From JANNSX01 sp041397825 (GTDB lineage: Bacteria; Pseudomonadota; Alphaproteobacteria; Rhizobiales; Hyphomicrobiaceae), in contig JAWKVX010000004.1 in the NCBI GenBank assembly GCA_041397825.1, positions 682,001 to 746,000 of the forward strand: a stretch of 64,000 bases of DNA, given 5' to 3'. Made by a program: the position numbers and the translations under genes. Positions 1 through 8,498 of this stretch are shown here, piece by piece (the first letter of the stretch is position 1; each line of letters opens with the position of its first letter). The notes under the pieces are model-generated. The model saw nothing but the letters and a program-made list of their open reading frames with translations. It searched no databases and had not been told where the DNA came from.

Positions 1-90
1 TGATCGGCCCAAATGTCAACTCCTCTGCCAAACGGCACCCCACCGAGGCAATGACTTGCGGACCTGGTTGTACTGCAGCCAAGTCCGGAT

Positions 91-120
91 CCACCTCCCC
101 CCCGACGGCGGGGGAGGTGG
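91..120 (-). terminator. GC-rich hairpin downstream of the binding-protein gene
   Basis: A perfect 11-bp stem (CCACCTCCCCC with GGGGGAGGTGG) encloses an 8-nt loop just 3' of the minus-strand gene that ends at 148. There is no U-tract after the stem on the minus strand, so it may stabilise the 3' end or act as a Rho-assisted terminator rather than a classical intrinsic one. Confidence 0.4.
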
Positions 121-147
121 ACGGGCGGTGAGGGCCCCGGCCGGGCC

Positions 148-975
148 TCAGAAATACGGCTGAGCCGGAACCTTGAGCAGCATGTCCGAACCAAAGGCCT
201 CGTTCCAGGCCTGATCGACGAACCCGCCCGAATGGAGCTTGTAGAGGATGATATTGAGCACGTCGCGCAGGGCATAGTTGCCCTTCTGCACACCGATCGC
301 ATCCCAGCCGACGTCGATCTTTTCCTCGAGGATCTTCCAGGTCACGTCGGCATGGTTCTTCGTGAAAGCCGTGAAGAAGTCGAGCATTTCAACCAGCGCG
401 TCCGCGCGCCCCTGGGCGATGGCGCGGATGGCGTCAGCGCTACTGTCGACGATCTCCATCTTGGCGTTCGGCAGATTCTCCTTCGCCCAGTCGATGGTCC
501 AGGCGCTGCGAACGTCGACGAGCGTGTACTTGGCGTCGTTGAGCTCCTTGTAGGACGTGATCGCGTGCTTGTCCGTTGTGAGAACGCCCATCACTTCGGT
601 ATGCAGCGGGAATGTGTACTCGATCTGCTTGGCACGCTCGGAGTTACGGGTGAGGCCGCCGAGCGATATGTCGATCGTGTCGGCGACGAGGAATGGCACG
701 CGCTGAGCCGTCTCGGTCGGCACGAACTCGACCTTGGCGATCTTCAGCTCCTCGGAGAGCTTGTTGGCAACGGACACGTCGAAGCCCGTCCAGGCGCCCG
801 CCGCATCGCGCGCGGAAAAGGGCGGCGAATTGGGATGGATGCCGACGCGCAGCACCCCGTCCTTGATGACGTCGTCCATGCTCTTGGCGCTGGCGGACGT
901 TATCAGGCCTGCAGCGGCGACACCGGTCGATACGGCGCCAAGACCGAGATTGCGGCGCGAAAGTTTGAACGTCAT
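148..975 (-). CDS. amino-acid ABC transporter substrate-binding protein, family 3 (orphan)
   Basis: Periplasmic receptor of the polar amino-acid (SBP_bac_3) family, 275 residues. The mature part opens with the family signature: a strand reading VLRVGIHP, then PPF and a W-x-GFDV segment. I chose the ATG at 975 because GGGAGGAG lies directly upstream and because the protein then begins with a Tat-type signal (SRRNLGLG followed by a hydrophobic alanine/glycine-rich stretch ending near SASA). A longer reading to 1137 would bury that signal. No permease or ATPase gene is adjacent, so this receptor is an orphan or works with a distant transporter. A GntR-type half-palindrome at 1099-1108 sits in its upstream region, and the GntR regulator gene lies directly upstream on the same strand. 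Amino-acid or opine-like ligands are typical; the true ligand cannot be read from sequence. Confidence 0.85.
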   Translation of the reverse strand: MTFKLSRRNLGLGAVSTGVAAAGLITSASAKSMDDVIKDGVLRVGIHPNSPPFSARDAAGAWTGFDVSVANKLSEELKIAKVEFVPTETAQRVPFLVADTIDISLGGLTRNSERAKQIEYTFPLHTEVMGVLTTDKHAITSYKELNDAKYTLVDVRSAWTIDWAKENLPNAKMEIVDSSADAIRAIAQGRADALVEMLDFFTAFTKNHADVTWKILEEKIDVGWDAIGVQKGNYALRDVLNIILYKLHSGGFVDQAWNEAFGSDMLLKVPAQPYF

Positions 976-1098
976 GGGGCTCCTCCCTGAATGCCTGCCG
1001 GTCGGGCGGTTGAGGGACGGAACGCAAGAGCTGGATGGCGCTTGCGCAAATCCGGCAGTGCCAGCCACGATGTTGGAGCAGCAGGCGTTGGCCGTCAA

Positions 1099-1108
1099 TA
1101 GTAGACAA
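1099..1108. promoter_or_regulatory. candidate GntR-FCD operator
   Basis: TAGTAGACAA fits TAGTnnACAA, the reverse complement of the TTGTnnACnA pattern common for FCD-type GntR regulators. It lies between the GntR gene and the binding-protein gene. A second copy differing only in the two central bases is at 3245-3254, upstream of the flavoprotein gene and the EthD gene. Confidence 0.35.
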
Positions 1109-1144
1109 TCTGCATGCAAGATTCCGATGTCTCGCACCCGTGCT

Positions 1145-1903
1145 CTACCGGCCGTTGCTGCTGACCTTTAGGGACAGCTGTGCCGTCGGTAGATTGGCGA
1201 GGTTGCGCTGAAACTCCTCGATCAGCGTATTCGCGTCCTGCCGGCCGGCCTCCTCGGCACGCTTGGCATCTCCTGCCGCTATCGCTGCCAGCATATCCCG
1301 ATGCGGCTGCAGGACCTCGCTTGAGAGGACATCGCCCAGGTGGTGGGCATAGAGTCTCAAGACACGCTGTCCTTGATCGAGCAGCCCCTCCATCCAGTCC
1401 ACGATGAAGCCGTTGCCGGTCATCTCGGCAATGCCGGTGTGGAAAGCCCGGTTGAGGCGCACCATCGACTTCATATCACCACGCTTGAGCGCTGCCTCGT
1501 GCTCCTTGTGAACGGCCTGTAGGCGCTCGACACGCTGTGAGTCGGGCCGACCGGCGGCCAGCCGTGCACTCAACCGGTAGAGCAGCATCATAGCGTCGAA
1601 GAAAGCAGGCAGCTCTCCCACATCGAAGGGGGCGACGATCGAGGTTCGATTGCGGAGATTCTTGACCAAGCGCTCGGCCGACAGTCGGATCAAGGCTTCA
1701 CGGACGGGCGAGCGCGAGACGCCGAATTGGCGGCTGAGCTCTGTCTCGTCGAGAAACGTGCCCGGCTGCAGCTCGAGATCGAGAATCTGCGACTTCAGGC
1801 TGTCGTAGACGTAACTCGCCCCGGTCCCACGCGGCCGCTGTCGGACCGGACCGCTGCTCGGGCGCTTCGTGCGTTTGGATTGCCGTTTCATGTCGCTACT
1901 CAT
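1145..1903 (-). CDS. GntR family transcriptional regulator, FadR/FCD type
   Basis: DNA-binding repressor of about 252 residues. The N-terminal winged helix is clear: a Y-x2-LK-x-QI-L segment, PGTFLDETELSRQFGVSRS and PVREALIRLSAERLV. It is followed by an all-helical FCD ligand-binding domain with RAFHTGIAEMTGNGF, typical of regulators sensing organic acids or amino acids. The start at 1903 (MSSDMKRQ) is chosen for family length; MKRQ at 1891 is equally possible since neither has a strong ribosome-binding site. It sits between the SDR gene and the binding-protein gene on the same strand and probably controls Locus A. Candidate sites TAGTnnACAA occur at 1099 and 3245. The effector is unknown. 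Confidence 0.85.
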   Translation of the reverse strand: MSSDMKRQSKRTKRPSSGPVRQRPRGTGASYVYDSLKSQILDLELQPGTFLDETELSRQFGVSRSPVREALIRLSAERLVKNLRNRTSIVAPFDVGELPAFFDAMMLLYRLSARLAAGRPDSQRVERLQAVHKEHEAALKRGDMKSMVRLNRAFHTGIAEMTGNGFIVDWMEGLLDQGQRVLRLYAHHLGDVLSSEVLQPHRDMLAAIAAGDAKRAEEAGRQDANTLIEEFQRNLANLPTAQLSLKVSSNGR

Positions 1904-2069
1904 TTGGCGTGGTGGCCTAGGTCCGGCTTGAACGGAGGCCCCCGGGGTGGGGAATGTGGCAGATTCCCAAGAGAGATGACCTTCTTGCCTCCTTCCTGCG
2001 GTCTCTGGCGCTTGGCCCTTCACCTCACGGCGGGACCACATTTGCGCCATGGCCCCGGCGAGACACGTC

Positions 2070-2849
2070 TCAGGAACCCGGGCTGTATGACTTGAGCAGT
2101 CGATCCTTCGCCTCACCGAAGTAGGCTAGGCCGGTTGCGAGGAACCCGCCGTCTGCATAAATGGTTTGCCCTGCCATCCAGGTAACGCCCGAGAGATGGT
2201 GCACGGCCTCCGCTATCTCCTCCGGCCGGCCGAACCGGCCCAGAGGGAAACGTTCCATCTCGTGCCGATAGACCTCACCATCCCGTGTCCCCGCCATCCC
2301 TTTGCTCTCGACGTCAATGATACCCGGAGCCACCGCATTGACCATGATGCCGAAGGGCGCGAGCTCGATGGCCATGCCTTGAACCAGCGAAGACTGTGCC
2401 GCCTTGGTCAGGCAGTAGACACTCTCGCGCGCCCACGCCTGCTGACCGGCAATCGAAGTAACCACGACGATGTGCCCCTGCCCGCGGGCCCTCATCCGTC
2501 GCCCGGCCTCCTGGCCGCACAGGAAGGTGCCGCGGACATTGACATCGAGCATCGTCTCCAGATCGGCCATGGGCACGTCGAGGAAATGGGCGGCGCGACT
2601 GACGGCGGCGCAGCAGACGAGGACGTCCACCGGCACTTTGTCGAAGTGTGTATCGGCCTGACGGAAGGCCGCACCGATCGAAGCGGCATCGGCCAAGTTG
2701 CAAGCCACGGTGACAAGGTGTTCCGGATCGGCGGTCGAGAACGGCTCGCGATCAAGATTGACGACGTAGTCGCCCGAGGCCAAGAACCGACGGCAGATCG
2801 CCGAGCCGATTCCGCCCGAGCCGCCAGTGATGACGATTTTCCTGGGCAT
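2070..2849 (-). CDS. SDR family oxidoreductase
   Basis: NAD(P)-dependent short-chain dehydrogenase/reductase of 259 residues, the classical family length. The cofactor motif TGGSGGIG begins at residue 8, the catalytic Y-x3-K is Y145/K149 (YCLTK) with a serine before it in TSIAG, and the C-terminal PGIIDVES and YADGG segments are typical. GAAGGA precedes the ATG at 2849. It follows the EthD-like gene by 12 bp on the same strand and is probably co-transcribed with it. The substrate (alcohol or ketone) cannot be told from the sequence. Confidence 0.9.
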   Translation of the reverse strand: MPRKIVITGGSGGIGSAICRRFLASGDYVVNLDREPFSTADPEHLVTVACNLADAASIGAAFRQADTHFDKVPVDVLVCCAAVSRAAHFLDVPMADLETMLDVNVRGTFLCGQEAGRRMRARGQGHIVVVTSIAGQQAWARESVYCLTKAAQSSLVQGMAIELAPFGIMVNAVAPGIIDVESKGMAGTRDGEVYRHEMERFPLGRFGRPEEIAEAVHHLSGVTWMAGQTIYADGGFLATGLAYFGEAKDRLLKSYSPGS

Positions 2850-2861
2850 GGCCCCGTTCCT

Positions 2862-3203
2862 TCAGTGCAGCACCTCGATGCCGTGCTCGCTCACGATGAT
2901 ACGCTCGAGCTTGCTCGTATGCGCGAGGGTATCGCCCCGGGTCGGGCTGACAGCCCGGCCATAGACGGCACGGAAATCGGCTTCGGTCTCGAACCATTGC
3001 TCGGCGATGCCGTCCCATTCCGACTCGGTTTTTGGCTTGCCGGGTAGATCGTCGACCTCGATCCGCGCATTGACGACATAGCGCGCAAGATGCGGCCTCT
3101 GCGTGTCGCGGATCTGCGGCGCATGCACGTCGAGCCACCAGCGGCGAAACTCCTCCAGGCTCAAGTGATCCGCCTTTTTCAGAAACCACATCACCTTGAT
3201 CAT
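2862..3203 (-). CDS. EthD-domain protein
   Basis: Small dimeric alpha/beta-barrel protein of 113 residues, similar in length to EthD/stress-responsive A/B-barrel proteins. The signature is near the N terminus: MIKVMWFLKK, then LSLEEFRRWW and HAPQI (the conserved W..HAP block). Members help catabolic oxidations, and some act as small decarboxylases or lyases. I chose the ATG at 3203 because GGAGG lies 8 nt upstream; the ATG at 3209 would be only 2 nt from it. It is the first gene of a minus-strand pair with the SDR and is divergent from the flavoprotein at 3291. Confidence 0.75.
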   Translation of the reverse strand: MIKVMWFLKKADHLSLEEFRRWWLDVHAPQIRDTQRPHLARYVVNARIEVDDLPGKPKTESEWDGIAEQWFETEADFRAVYGRAVSPTRGDTLAHTSKLERIIVSEHGIEVLH

Positions 3204-3244
3204 CGGCATTGCCTCCGGACCTGCACTCAACTCTTGCCGACACA

Positions 3245-3254
3245 TAGTGTACAA
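3245..3254. promoter_or_regulatory. candidate GntR-FCD operator in a divergent promoter
   Basis: TAGTGTACAA lies in the 87-bp gap between the divergent EthD-like and flavoprotein genes. It matches the site at 1099-1108 in 8 of 10 bases. This placement suits one regulator controlling both directions. The assignment to the GntR at 1145 is an inference. Confidence 0.35.
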
Positions 3255-3290
3255 GACCTGAGACGGGTCAAGACATCCAAGGGATCGGTG

Positions 3291-5000
3291 ATGATGGGTA
3301 CGGCGCTTCCGCCGCAATGCGATGTCCTGGTCGTCGGCTCCGGTGCGGCAGGGCTGACAGCCGCACTCACCGCCGCCCAAGGTGGTGCAAAGGTCATCGT
3401 GTTGGAGAAGGAGCCGGTGATTGGCGGCACAACGGCACTCTCGGAAGGTATGATCTGGGTGCCGCTGAGCCGCCAGGCGCGCAAGGCCGGGCTCGCGGAT
3501 ACTGCCGAGGCGGCGACCTCCTACATCGAGGCGGCTGCCGGCCGGCACTTCAATCGCGGCAAGGCCGAGGCCTATGTGCGCAATGCCGCTCCCATGCTCG
3601 ATTTCATCGAAACACGGACATCGGCCTGTTTCACACTTGCGCGCTACTCTCCCGACTATCATCAGGAGTTGGTCGGAGCGACCGTGGGTATGCGCGCCTT
3701 CAATCCCGGACTATTTGATGGCCGGCGCCTTGGCGCGGATTTCGCCCGATTGAGACCGCCGCTTGCCACCACGATGATTCTCGGCGGCATGACTGTTGCG
3801 AGCGCTGATCTACCGCACTTCATGAATCTCCGACGATCGCCCCGCGCCGCATGGCATGCCGCCCGCGTCACCGGCCGCTATGCCCTCGATCGATTGACCG
3901 GATACTGCCGCGGCACCCGTCTCGCCAACGGCAATGGGCTCATCGGGGCGCTGATGCTGGCCTTGGTGAAATGCGGAGTGCCGATCCTGACACAAGCACG
4001 GGCCGTCAAGCTATCGGCCGAGGACGGGCGTGTGACCGGTGCGCATGTGGCGTTCGGAGGCGCTTTGAGGACGATCGCGGCGACCAAAGGCGTCGTCCTG
4101 GCCGCCGGCGGGTTCCCCGGCGATCCCGAGCTGCAACGCCAGCGCTACCGGCATGTCGCTGAAAGCAAGCCGCACTACAGCCTCGCGCCTCGGACCAACA
4201 CCGGCGATGGCCTACGGCTCGCGATCGAGCACGGCGCCGTGCTCGACGAAGACGTCTCGCAGCCTGCCGCCTGGACGCCGGTCTCGTTGGTGCCGATGCG
4301 CGACGGTACGCATGTTCCCTTCCCGCATTACATCGATCGCGGCAAGCCTGGCGTGATCGCCGTCGATACTCGAGGTCGCAGGTTCACCAACGAGGGCCAG
4401 CCTTACCATCGTTTCGTGCCCGCGATGATCGAGGCCTGTGCGGCCGACCCGGAGGTCGTGATCTTCCTCATTGCGGACCGGCGCGCACTCCGCGCCTATG
4501 GTCTTGGCGCCGTTCCGCCAGCCCCAGCGCGAATCGCGCCGTTCCGGCGCTCTGGCTACCTGATCGAGGCCGCCAACCCGGCGGCGCTCGGTCAACAGCT
4601 AGGCATCGACGGCATGGCGCTCGCGCAAACGATCGAGAACTTCAATGCATCCGCCATGCGTGGCAAGGACCCCCAATTCGGCAAAGGCAGCAGCGCCTTC
4701 GATCGTGCCTATGGAGATCCGGCATGGACGCCCAATCCTTGCGTTGGACCGCTCACCACGCCCCCCTTCTACGCCGTTCGTGTCATGCCAGGAGATATCG
4801 CGACTTTTGTCGGCCTCGCCACCGATGCGGCCGCGCGCGTGCTCGACGCACGCCGCCGACCAATCCCGGGTCTCTATGCAGCCGGCAATGACATGACGTC
4901 GCCCTTCGGCGGCGACTATTGTGCGGCCGGCATCACCATCGGTGCGGCGATGACCTTCGGCTATGTCGCGGGACGCACCCTCGCAGGAGCCGCGGCCTGA
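3291..5000 (+). CDS. FAD-dependent oxidoreductase, fumarate reductase/3-ketosteroid dehydrogenase type
   Basis: Flavoprotein of 569 residues. The N-terminal Rossmann FAD motif reads DVLVVGSGAAGLTAAL, followed by VIVLEKEPVIGGTTALSEG; the GGTTALS loop is typical of flavocytochrome c/KstD-like FAD_binding_2 enzymes. The C-terminal FAD loop (GLYAAGND and GGDYCAAGITIGAAMTFGYVAG) is intact. Such enzymes reduce or desaturate alpha,beta C-C bonds next to a carbonyl. The ATG at 3291 is supported by AGGGA 6 nt upstream and avoids overlap with the divergent EthD-like gene; the ATG at 3294 is an alternative. No cytochrome or secretion signal is present, so it is probably cytoplasmic. The substrate is unknown; neighbours suggest an organic acid from the Locus A pathway. 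Confidence 0.8.
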   Translation: MMGTALPPQCDVLVVGSGAAGLTAALTAAQGGAKVIVLEKEPVIGGTTALSEGMIWVPLSRQARKAGLADTAEAATSYIEAAAGRHFNRGKAEAYVRNAAPMLDFIETRTSACFTLARYSPDYHQELVGATVGMRAFNPGLFDGRRLGADFARLRPPLATTMILGGMTVASADLPHFMNLRRSPRAAWHAARVTGRYALDRLTGYCRGTRLANGNGLIGALMLALVKCGVPILTQARAVKLSAEDGRVTGAHVAFGGALRTIAATKGVVLAAGGFPGDPELQRQRYRHVAESKPHYSLAPRTNTGDGLRLAIEHGAVLDEDVSQPAAWTPVSLVPMRDGTHVPFPHYIDRGKPGVIAVDTRGRRFTNEGQPYHRFVPAMIEACAADPEVVIFLIADRRALRAYGLGAVPPAPARIAPFRRSGYLIEAANPAALGQQLGIDGMALAQTIENFNASAMRGKDPQFGKGSSAFDRAYGDPAWTPNPCVGPLTTPPFYAVRVMPGDIATFVGLATDAAARVLDARRRPIPGLYAAGNDMTSPFGGDYCAAGITIGAAMTFGYVAGRTLAGAAA

Positions 5001-5112
5001 GACTCGACGGTATGGGAGCGATCGAGACGGGCGGAGCTGGCGGCAACGGCCGTGCGATCGCACCGTGAAATATCCGAGAGGACGCGTTCGTCATCATTGC
5101 CATAGGTACGGT

Positions 5113-5388
5113 GTGGCCGTCGCGACATCCGCAGGCTCGATCGGCCCTCGGGCCTTTGCCTCCACTTTCGATTTCAGCCAGCGTCAGTCCATCAATACGC
5201 TGAGGGCCGCGGGCGGTAAGATCATCAATCTCATCGACATCTCCGGCCAGTGCGGCGGCCAGGTGACGATAGCCCCTGTGGTCTACAAAGCGGCCCTCAT
5301 CATCGTCACGCCGTCGGCGACGACGCGGCTCATTGCCCTCCGCGTCAACGTCAATGCCAATGCGCTCACCGGGGTCCGGCTCGGATGA
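5113..5388 (+). pseudogene. decayed fragment of a Leu/Ile/Val-type binding protein
   Basis: An open frame here reads VAVATSAGSIGPRAF, then NTLRAAGGKI and DISGQCGGQVTIAPVVYKAA followed by IVTPSATT. This order matches the N-terminal third of periplasmic binding-protein type 1 (LivJ-like) proteins: the G-x-A-x2-TGP start, the INAAGG segment and the SG-x-T-x-A-P-x-Y-x3-G-x2-x-I-x-PSAT block. It appears to carry an internal deletion. It has no signal peptide and stops after the first lobe segment, so I read it as a remnant. The rest of the 5001-5418 gap shows no convincing gene. Confidence 0.4.
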
Positions 5389-5418
5389 CGGTGCTGCCCG
5401 TCAGGCGCAGGTCCTCCC

Positions 5419-7008
5419 CTATCCGGCCGCCTTCGCTCCTGATCTGACCTGCGATTTCGTCTTGCCCGCAGCTCCGCGCTTGCGTTGGTAGGCCCGCCAG
5501 GTCATCGCCCAGAGCTTCGGATCGTCAAGAACGCTACCATCGACTTGGGAAATCGCCTGCTTGTGGGGCGCGGAGCGGACGAGCTCTGGGTTTTCGTAAG
5601 CCTCCCTCGAAATCTCGGCGATGGCCGCGATCCAGCTGTCGATATCCTCCTTGGAATACATCTCCCCGGCTTCCGGCGTGAACGGTTCCGGAACAATCCA
5701 GGGCTCGTGGCTCATCCAATAGGGATCGATGCCGTAGTCTGCCATGCGATTGGCCACATCGACCGTGCCGACACCAGTCTCCTCCTTAAGCTTGCCCAGG
5801 CCCCAGCGCGTCATCTCCATGCGCCACTGGGAATTCTGCGGGTTGGAACGCGTGAGGCCCCGGATGCGGCCGAGCTTTTTGTCCATGTAATTGTTGGCCA
5901 GCACGGAGATGTCGGAGGCCATGGCAATTCCTTCGGCCCCCATGGCGCGCACCCACGCATAGGCTTTCATCACCTGCGGTACGTTCCCCCAGAATTCGCG
6001 CACGCGGCCGGCGCTCTGCGGCCTGTCATAATCGAGGCGGTAACGGTCCTTGTCCTGCAGGACAACGGGAGCCGGTAGGAACGGCGCGAGCGCAGCCGAG
6101 CAGCCATAGGCGCCGACCGCTGGGCCTCCACCCCCCTTGGGTGCGCCAAACGTTTTGTGCAGCATGTACATGCAGGCATCGAAACCCAGATCCCGCGCTC
6201 GGATCTTTCCCATCATGGAGTTGAAGTTCGCATGATCGTAGAAGGCGAGGCCGCCAACCTCGTGCACGATCCTGACCCATTCTGCGATGTTGGGATTGTA
6301 GATGCCCATGTCATCGGGATTGTTGATGAGGAGCGCTGCGGTTCGTGGGCCGACGGCCGCCCTCAAGGCCTCTGTCGATGGATAGCCGTTCTCCTCCAGC
6401 ATCAGAGTCACGACCTTGTATCCAGCCGCCGCGGCGGTTGCTGCGTTGCATGGATGCGCTTGGATGGAGGTGACGATCTCGTTCCGTTGCTCGAGCTCAC
6501 CGCGCGACTTGTGATAGGCGCGCGTCACGACAGAATGCGTGTAGGCCGCATCCGCACCACCGCCGGCCTGGAATACGAACTGGTCCATTCCCGACAGCTC
6601 GCGCAGGATCAGGTCGAAGCCGTGGATGATCTCGAGAATTCCCTGCAGCGTCTCCTCGGGCTGGAGCGGGTGTACCTCGTTGAGCTTCCTCGCCGCCTCC
6701 TCCGAGACACGCGGGTTGTACTTCATCGTGCAGGTGCCGAAGAGTGAGATGTTCATCATACCCATCGTTTCCTGGCTCAGCTTGAGATAGTGGCGCTGGA
6801 CCTCGGGCTCCGACAGCTCTGGCAATGCCGGGAGCGTCTTCCTCCGCAACGACGTGGGCACGAGCGATGCCGCATCGCCGACGGCGGCAGCGATCTCGGG
6901 CTCAGGCGCGGCATAGATCTGACCACGCCGACCAGCTGTCGACATTTCCATGATGACCGGCTCGTCCCAGACCGGAGCATGGTAGTTCGAGAGCAGACGG
7001 CCGCTCAT
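5419..7008 (-). CDS. glycine dehydrogenase (decarboxylating)-like subunit 2, PLP enzyme
   Basis: PLP-dependent protein of 529 residues, homologous to the C-terminal half of glycine cleavage P protein (GcvPB). Conserved landmarks are FGTCTMKYNPRVSE (canonical GSCTMKYNP) and LHKTFGAPKGGGGPAVG, in which K285 is the expected Schiff-base lysine. A strong AAGGAGG lies 8 nt before the ATG at 7008. The gene overlaps the subunit-1 gene by 4 bp (ATGA), so the two are translationally coupled and presumably form a heterodimer or heterotetramer. No gcvT or gcvH is in this window, so it may act in glycine or N-methylglycine breakdown with H and T proteins made elsewhere, or it may have become a different amino-acid decarboxylase. 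The family call is firm; the reaction is not. Confidence 0.85.
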   Translation of the reverse strand: MSGRLLSNYHAPVWDEPVIMEMSTAGRRGQIYAAPEPEIAAAVGDAASLVPTSLRRKTLPALPELSEPEVQRHYLKLSQETMGMMNISLFGTCTMKYNPRVSEEAARKLNEVHPLQPEETLQGILEIIHGFDLILRELSGMDQFVFQAGGGADAAYTHSVVTRAYHKSRGELEQRNEIVTSIQAHPCNAATAAAAGYKVVTLMLEENGYPSTEALRAAVGPRTAALLINNPDDMGIYNPNIAEWVRIVHEVGGLAFYDHANFNSMMGKIRARDLGFDACMYMLHKTFGAPKGGGGPAVGAYGCSAALAPFLPAPVVLQDKDRYRLDYDRPQSAGRVREFWGNVPQVMKAYAWVRAMGAEGIAMASDISVLANNYMDKKLGRIRGLTRSNPQNSQWRMEMTRWGLGKLKEETGVGTVDVANRMADYGIDPYWMSHEPWIVPEPFTPEAGEMYSKEDIDSWIAAIAEISREAYENPELVRSAPHKQAISQVDGSVLDDPKLWAMTWRAYQRKRGAAGKTKSQVRSGAKAAG

Positions 7009-8432
7009 GACAGCACCTCCTTCAGCGCATTCGCCAGGCGATCGATGTCGTCCTTCGCGTGCACCTCGGTCACGCAGTAGAGCGCCGCCGACTTCCGGCC
7101 CGGAATCTCGCCGGTTACATCCTTGCCGCCGAAGATGCCGTGCTCCATCCGGAGAGCTTCGTTGATCTTTGCGACTGTCTTTCCGCTGCTACTGAAATCG
7201 ACGATGAACTCCTTGAAATGGCCTCCGCCGAAGGGAATGCTGACACCTTTGATGGCGCCGAGCTTCTTCGCGGCGTAATGGCTGCGGGCGATGATCAGCT
7301 CGCCCAGCTCGCGGAAGCCCTTCGGTCCGAGAAGCGACATGTAGACAGCGGCCGCTATCGCCCAGAGGTAGACGGAGTTGCCCGTCCAATCCTTGCCCTC
7401 CTCGCGCAGGCCGTAGGAAGTTTGATGCGAGGAGGCAAGCGCGAAGCCGTGCTGGCCTTCCCGCTTCGTCGGCGCGATCGAAACCAGGAAACCGTTCATC
7501 TGCCTGACGTATCTCTCCTCATCCCGGGAGGCCATGAAGCCGCCGACCCCACCACCCGCGTTCATGTGCACGCCGAGCGGCTGCGTCGGGCCGACGACGA
7601 TATCGGCACCGTACTGGGCGGGTGGAATCATGATGCCGAGCGACAAGGGATCGACGCCGACGATCACCTCGGCGCCCGCCGCCTTGGCGATGGCGGCGAT
7701 CTCTGCCGCCTCACTCTCGATCTGGCCAATGTAGGAGGGGTTCTCGAAGTAAACCGCGGCGGTGCGCTCCGAGACCTTTTTCTTCAGGTCGGCGAGATCG
7801 ATTCGACCCGATTTCGGGTCGGAGCTCACCGTCACCACGTCGATATGGCGCAACATCTCACGCGGCTCGCAATAGGTCTTGATTACGGCGAGCCGCTCAG
7901 GGTCGGACAATTCGGCGACGACGACCTCCCGCCGCCCTGTAATGCGTGAGGCCATACGGATCGCGTGTCCCGCTGCACAGCCCCAGGAGTATACTGGAAG
8001 CTGCACAACCTCCATGTCGAGCAGTTCACCCAGCTGCGAATTGAACTCGAACCAAGCCTGATTGCGGCCATGGTCGGATTGCGGCGAACCCCAGACTGGT
8101 GTCAGGAATTCCGCACGTCCGATGATCTCGTCGACAACGGCCGGCACGTGATGCGGCCAACAGCCGGCGCCGAGGAAGGAAAGATACTGCTCGCACGTGG
8201 CGTTCTTGTTGAGCGTCGAGGTCAAGTGGCGGCGAAGCTCGTTCTCGCTCGCGAGCTGCTTCGGAAGCTCGAGCGGTCGCTTCAGGCGATGTGCCACCGG
8301 GATCTGCTCGAACAACTCCTCGATCGACTTGGCGCCGATCTCGTCAAGCATTGCCTGTTTGATGGCCGGCACCGAGTTCGCCATCCAGGGATGGGCTTCC
8401 GGCTCATTGGCGCGTTGAGTACGGGCGCTCAT
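7005..8432 (-). CDS. glycine dehydrogenase (decarboxylating)-like subunit 1, divergent
   Basis: Homologue of GcvPA (N-terminal half of the P protein), 475 residues; GcvPA is normally near 450. It has the LSFLGAGCWPHHVPAVVDEII block of the family. The usual TAYTPYQPE-x-SQG and SMYDG-x-TA motifs are replaced by TPVWGSPQSDHGRNQ and LPVYSWGCAAGH, so it is clearly divergent at the interface and active-site loops. The ATG at 8432 has GGAGG 5 nt upstream; an in-frame ATG at 8444 has none. It is the first gene of the pair, with subunit 2 overlapping by 4 bp. Two direct repeats, possible regulator half-sites, lie just upstream at 8451-8470. It may have a substrate other than glycine. Confidence 0.8.
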   Translation of the reverse strand: MSARTQRANEPEAHPWMANSVPAIKQAMLDEIGAKSIEELFEQIPVAHRLKRPLELPKQLASENELRRHLTSTLNKNATCEQYLSFLGAGCWPHHVPAVVDEIIGRAEFLTPVWGSPQSDHGRNQAWFEFNSQLGELLDMEVVQLPVYSWGCAAGHAIRMASRITGRREVVVAELSDPERLAVIKTYCEPREMLRHIDVVTVSSDPKSGRIDLADLKKKVSERTAAVYFENPSYIGQIESEAAEIAAIAKAAGAEVIVGVDPLSLGIMIPPAQYGADIVVGPTQPLGVHMNAGGGVGGFMASRDEERYVRQMNGFLVSIAPTKREGQHGFALASSHQTSYGLREEGKDWTGNSVYLWAIAAAVYMSLLGPKGFRELGELIIARSHYAAKKLGAIKGVSIPFGGGHFKEFIVDFSSSGKTVAKINEALRMEHGIFGGKDVTGEIPGRKSAALYCVTEVHAKDDIDRLANALKEVLS

Positions 8433-8450
8433 CAGGGCCTCCATGACTCG

Positions 8451-8470
8451 CGTATGCAGAACGTATGCAG
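8451..8470. repeat. 11-bp-spaced direct repeat upstream of the glycine dehydrogenase-like pair
   Basis: CGTATGCAG occurs at 8451-8459 and again at 8462-8470. The 11-bp period places both copies on one face of the helix, as for a dimeric regulator. They sit 19 bp before the start at 8432. Confidence 0.35.
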
Positions 8471-8498
8471 GTCAGTGTCGCACCAGAGTGCGCCTGGC

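Noticed and set aside
8433..8498. Glycine riboswitch upstream of the glycine dehydrogenase-like pair
   Set aside because: Only 66 bp separate the genes, too short for a glycine riboswitch, and no matching conserved core was seen.
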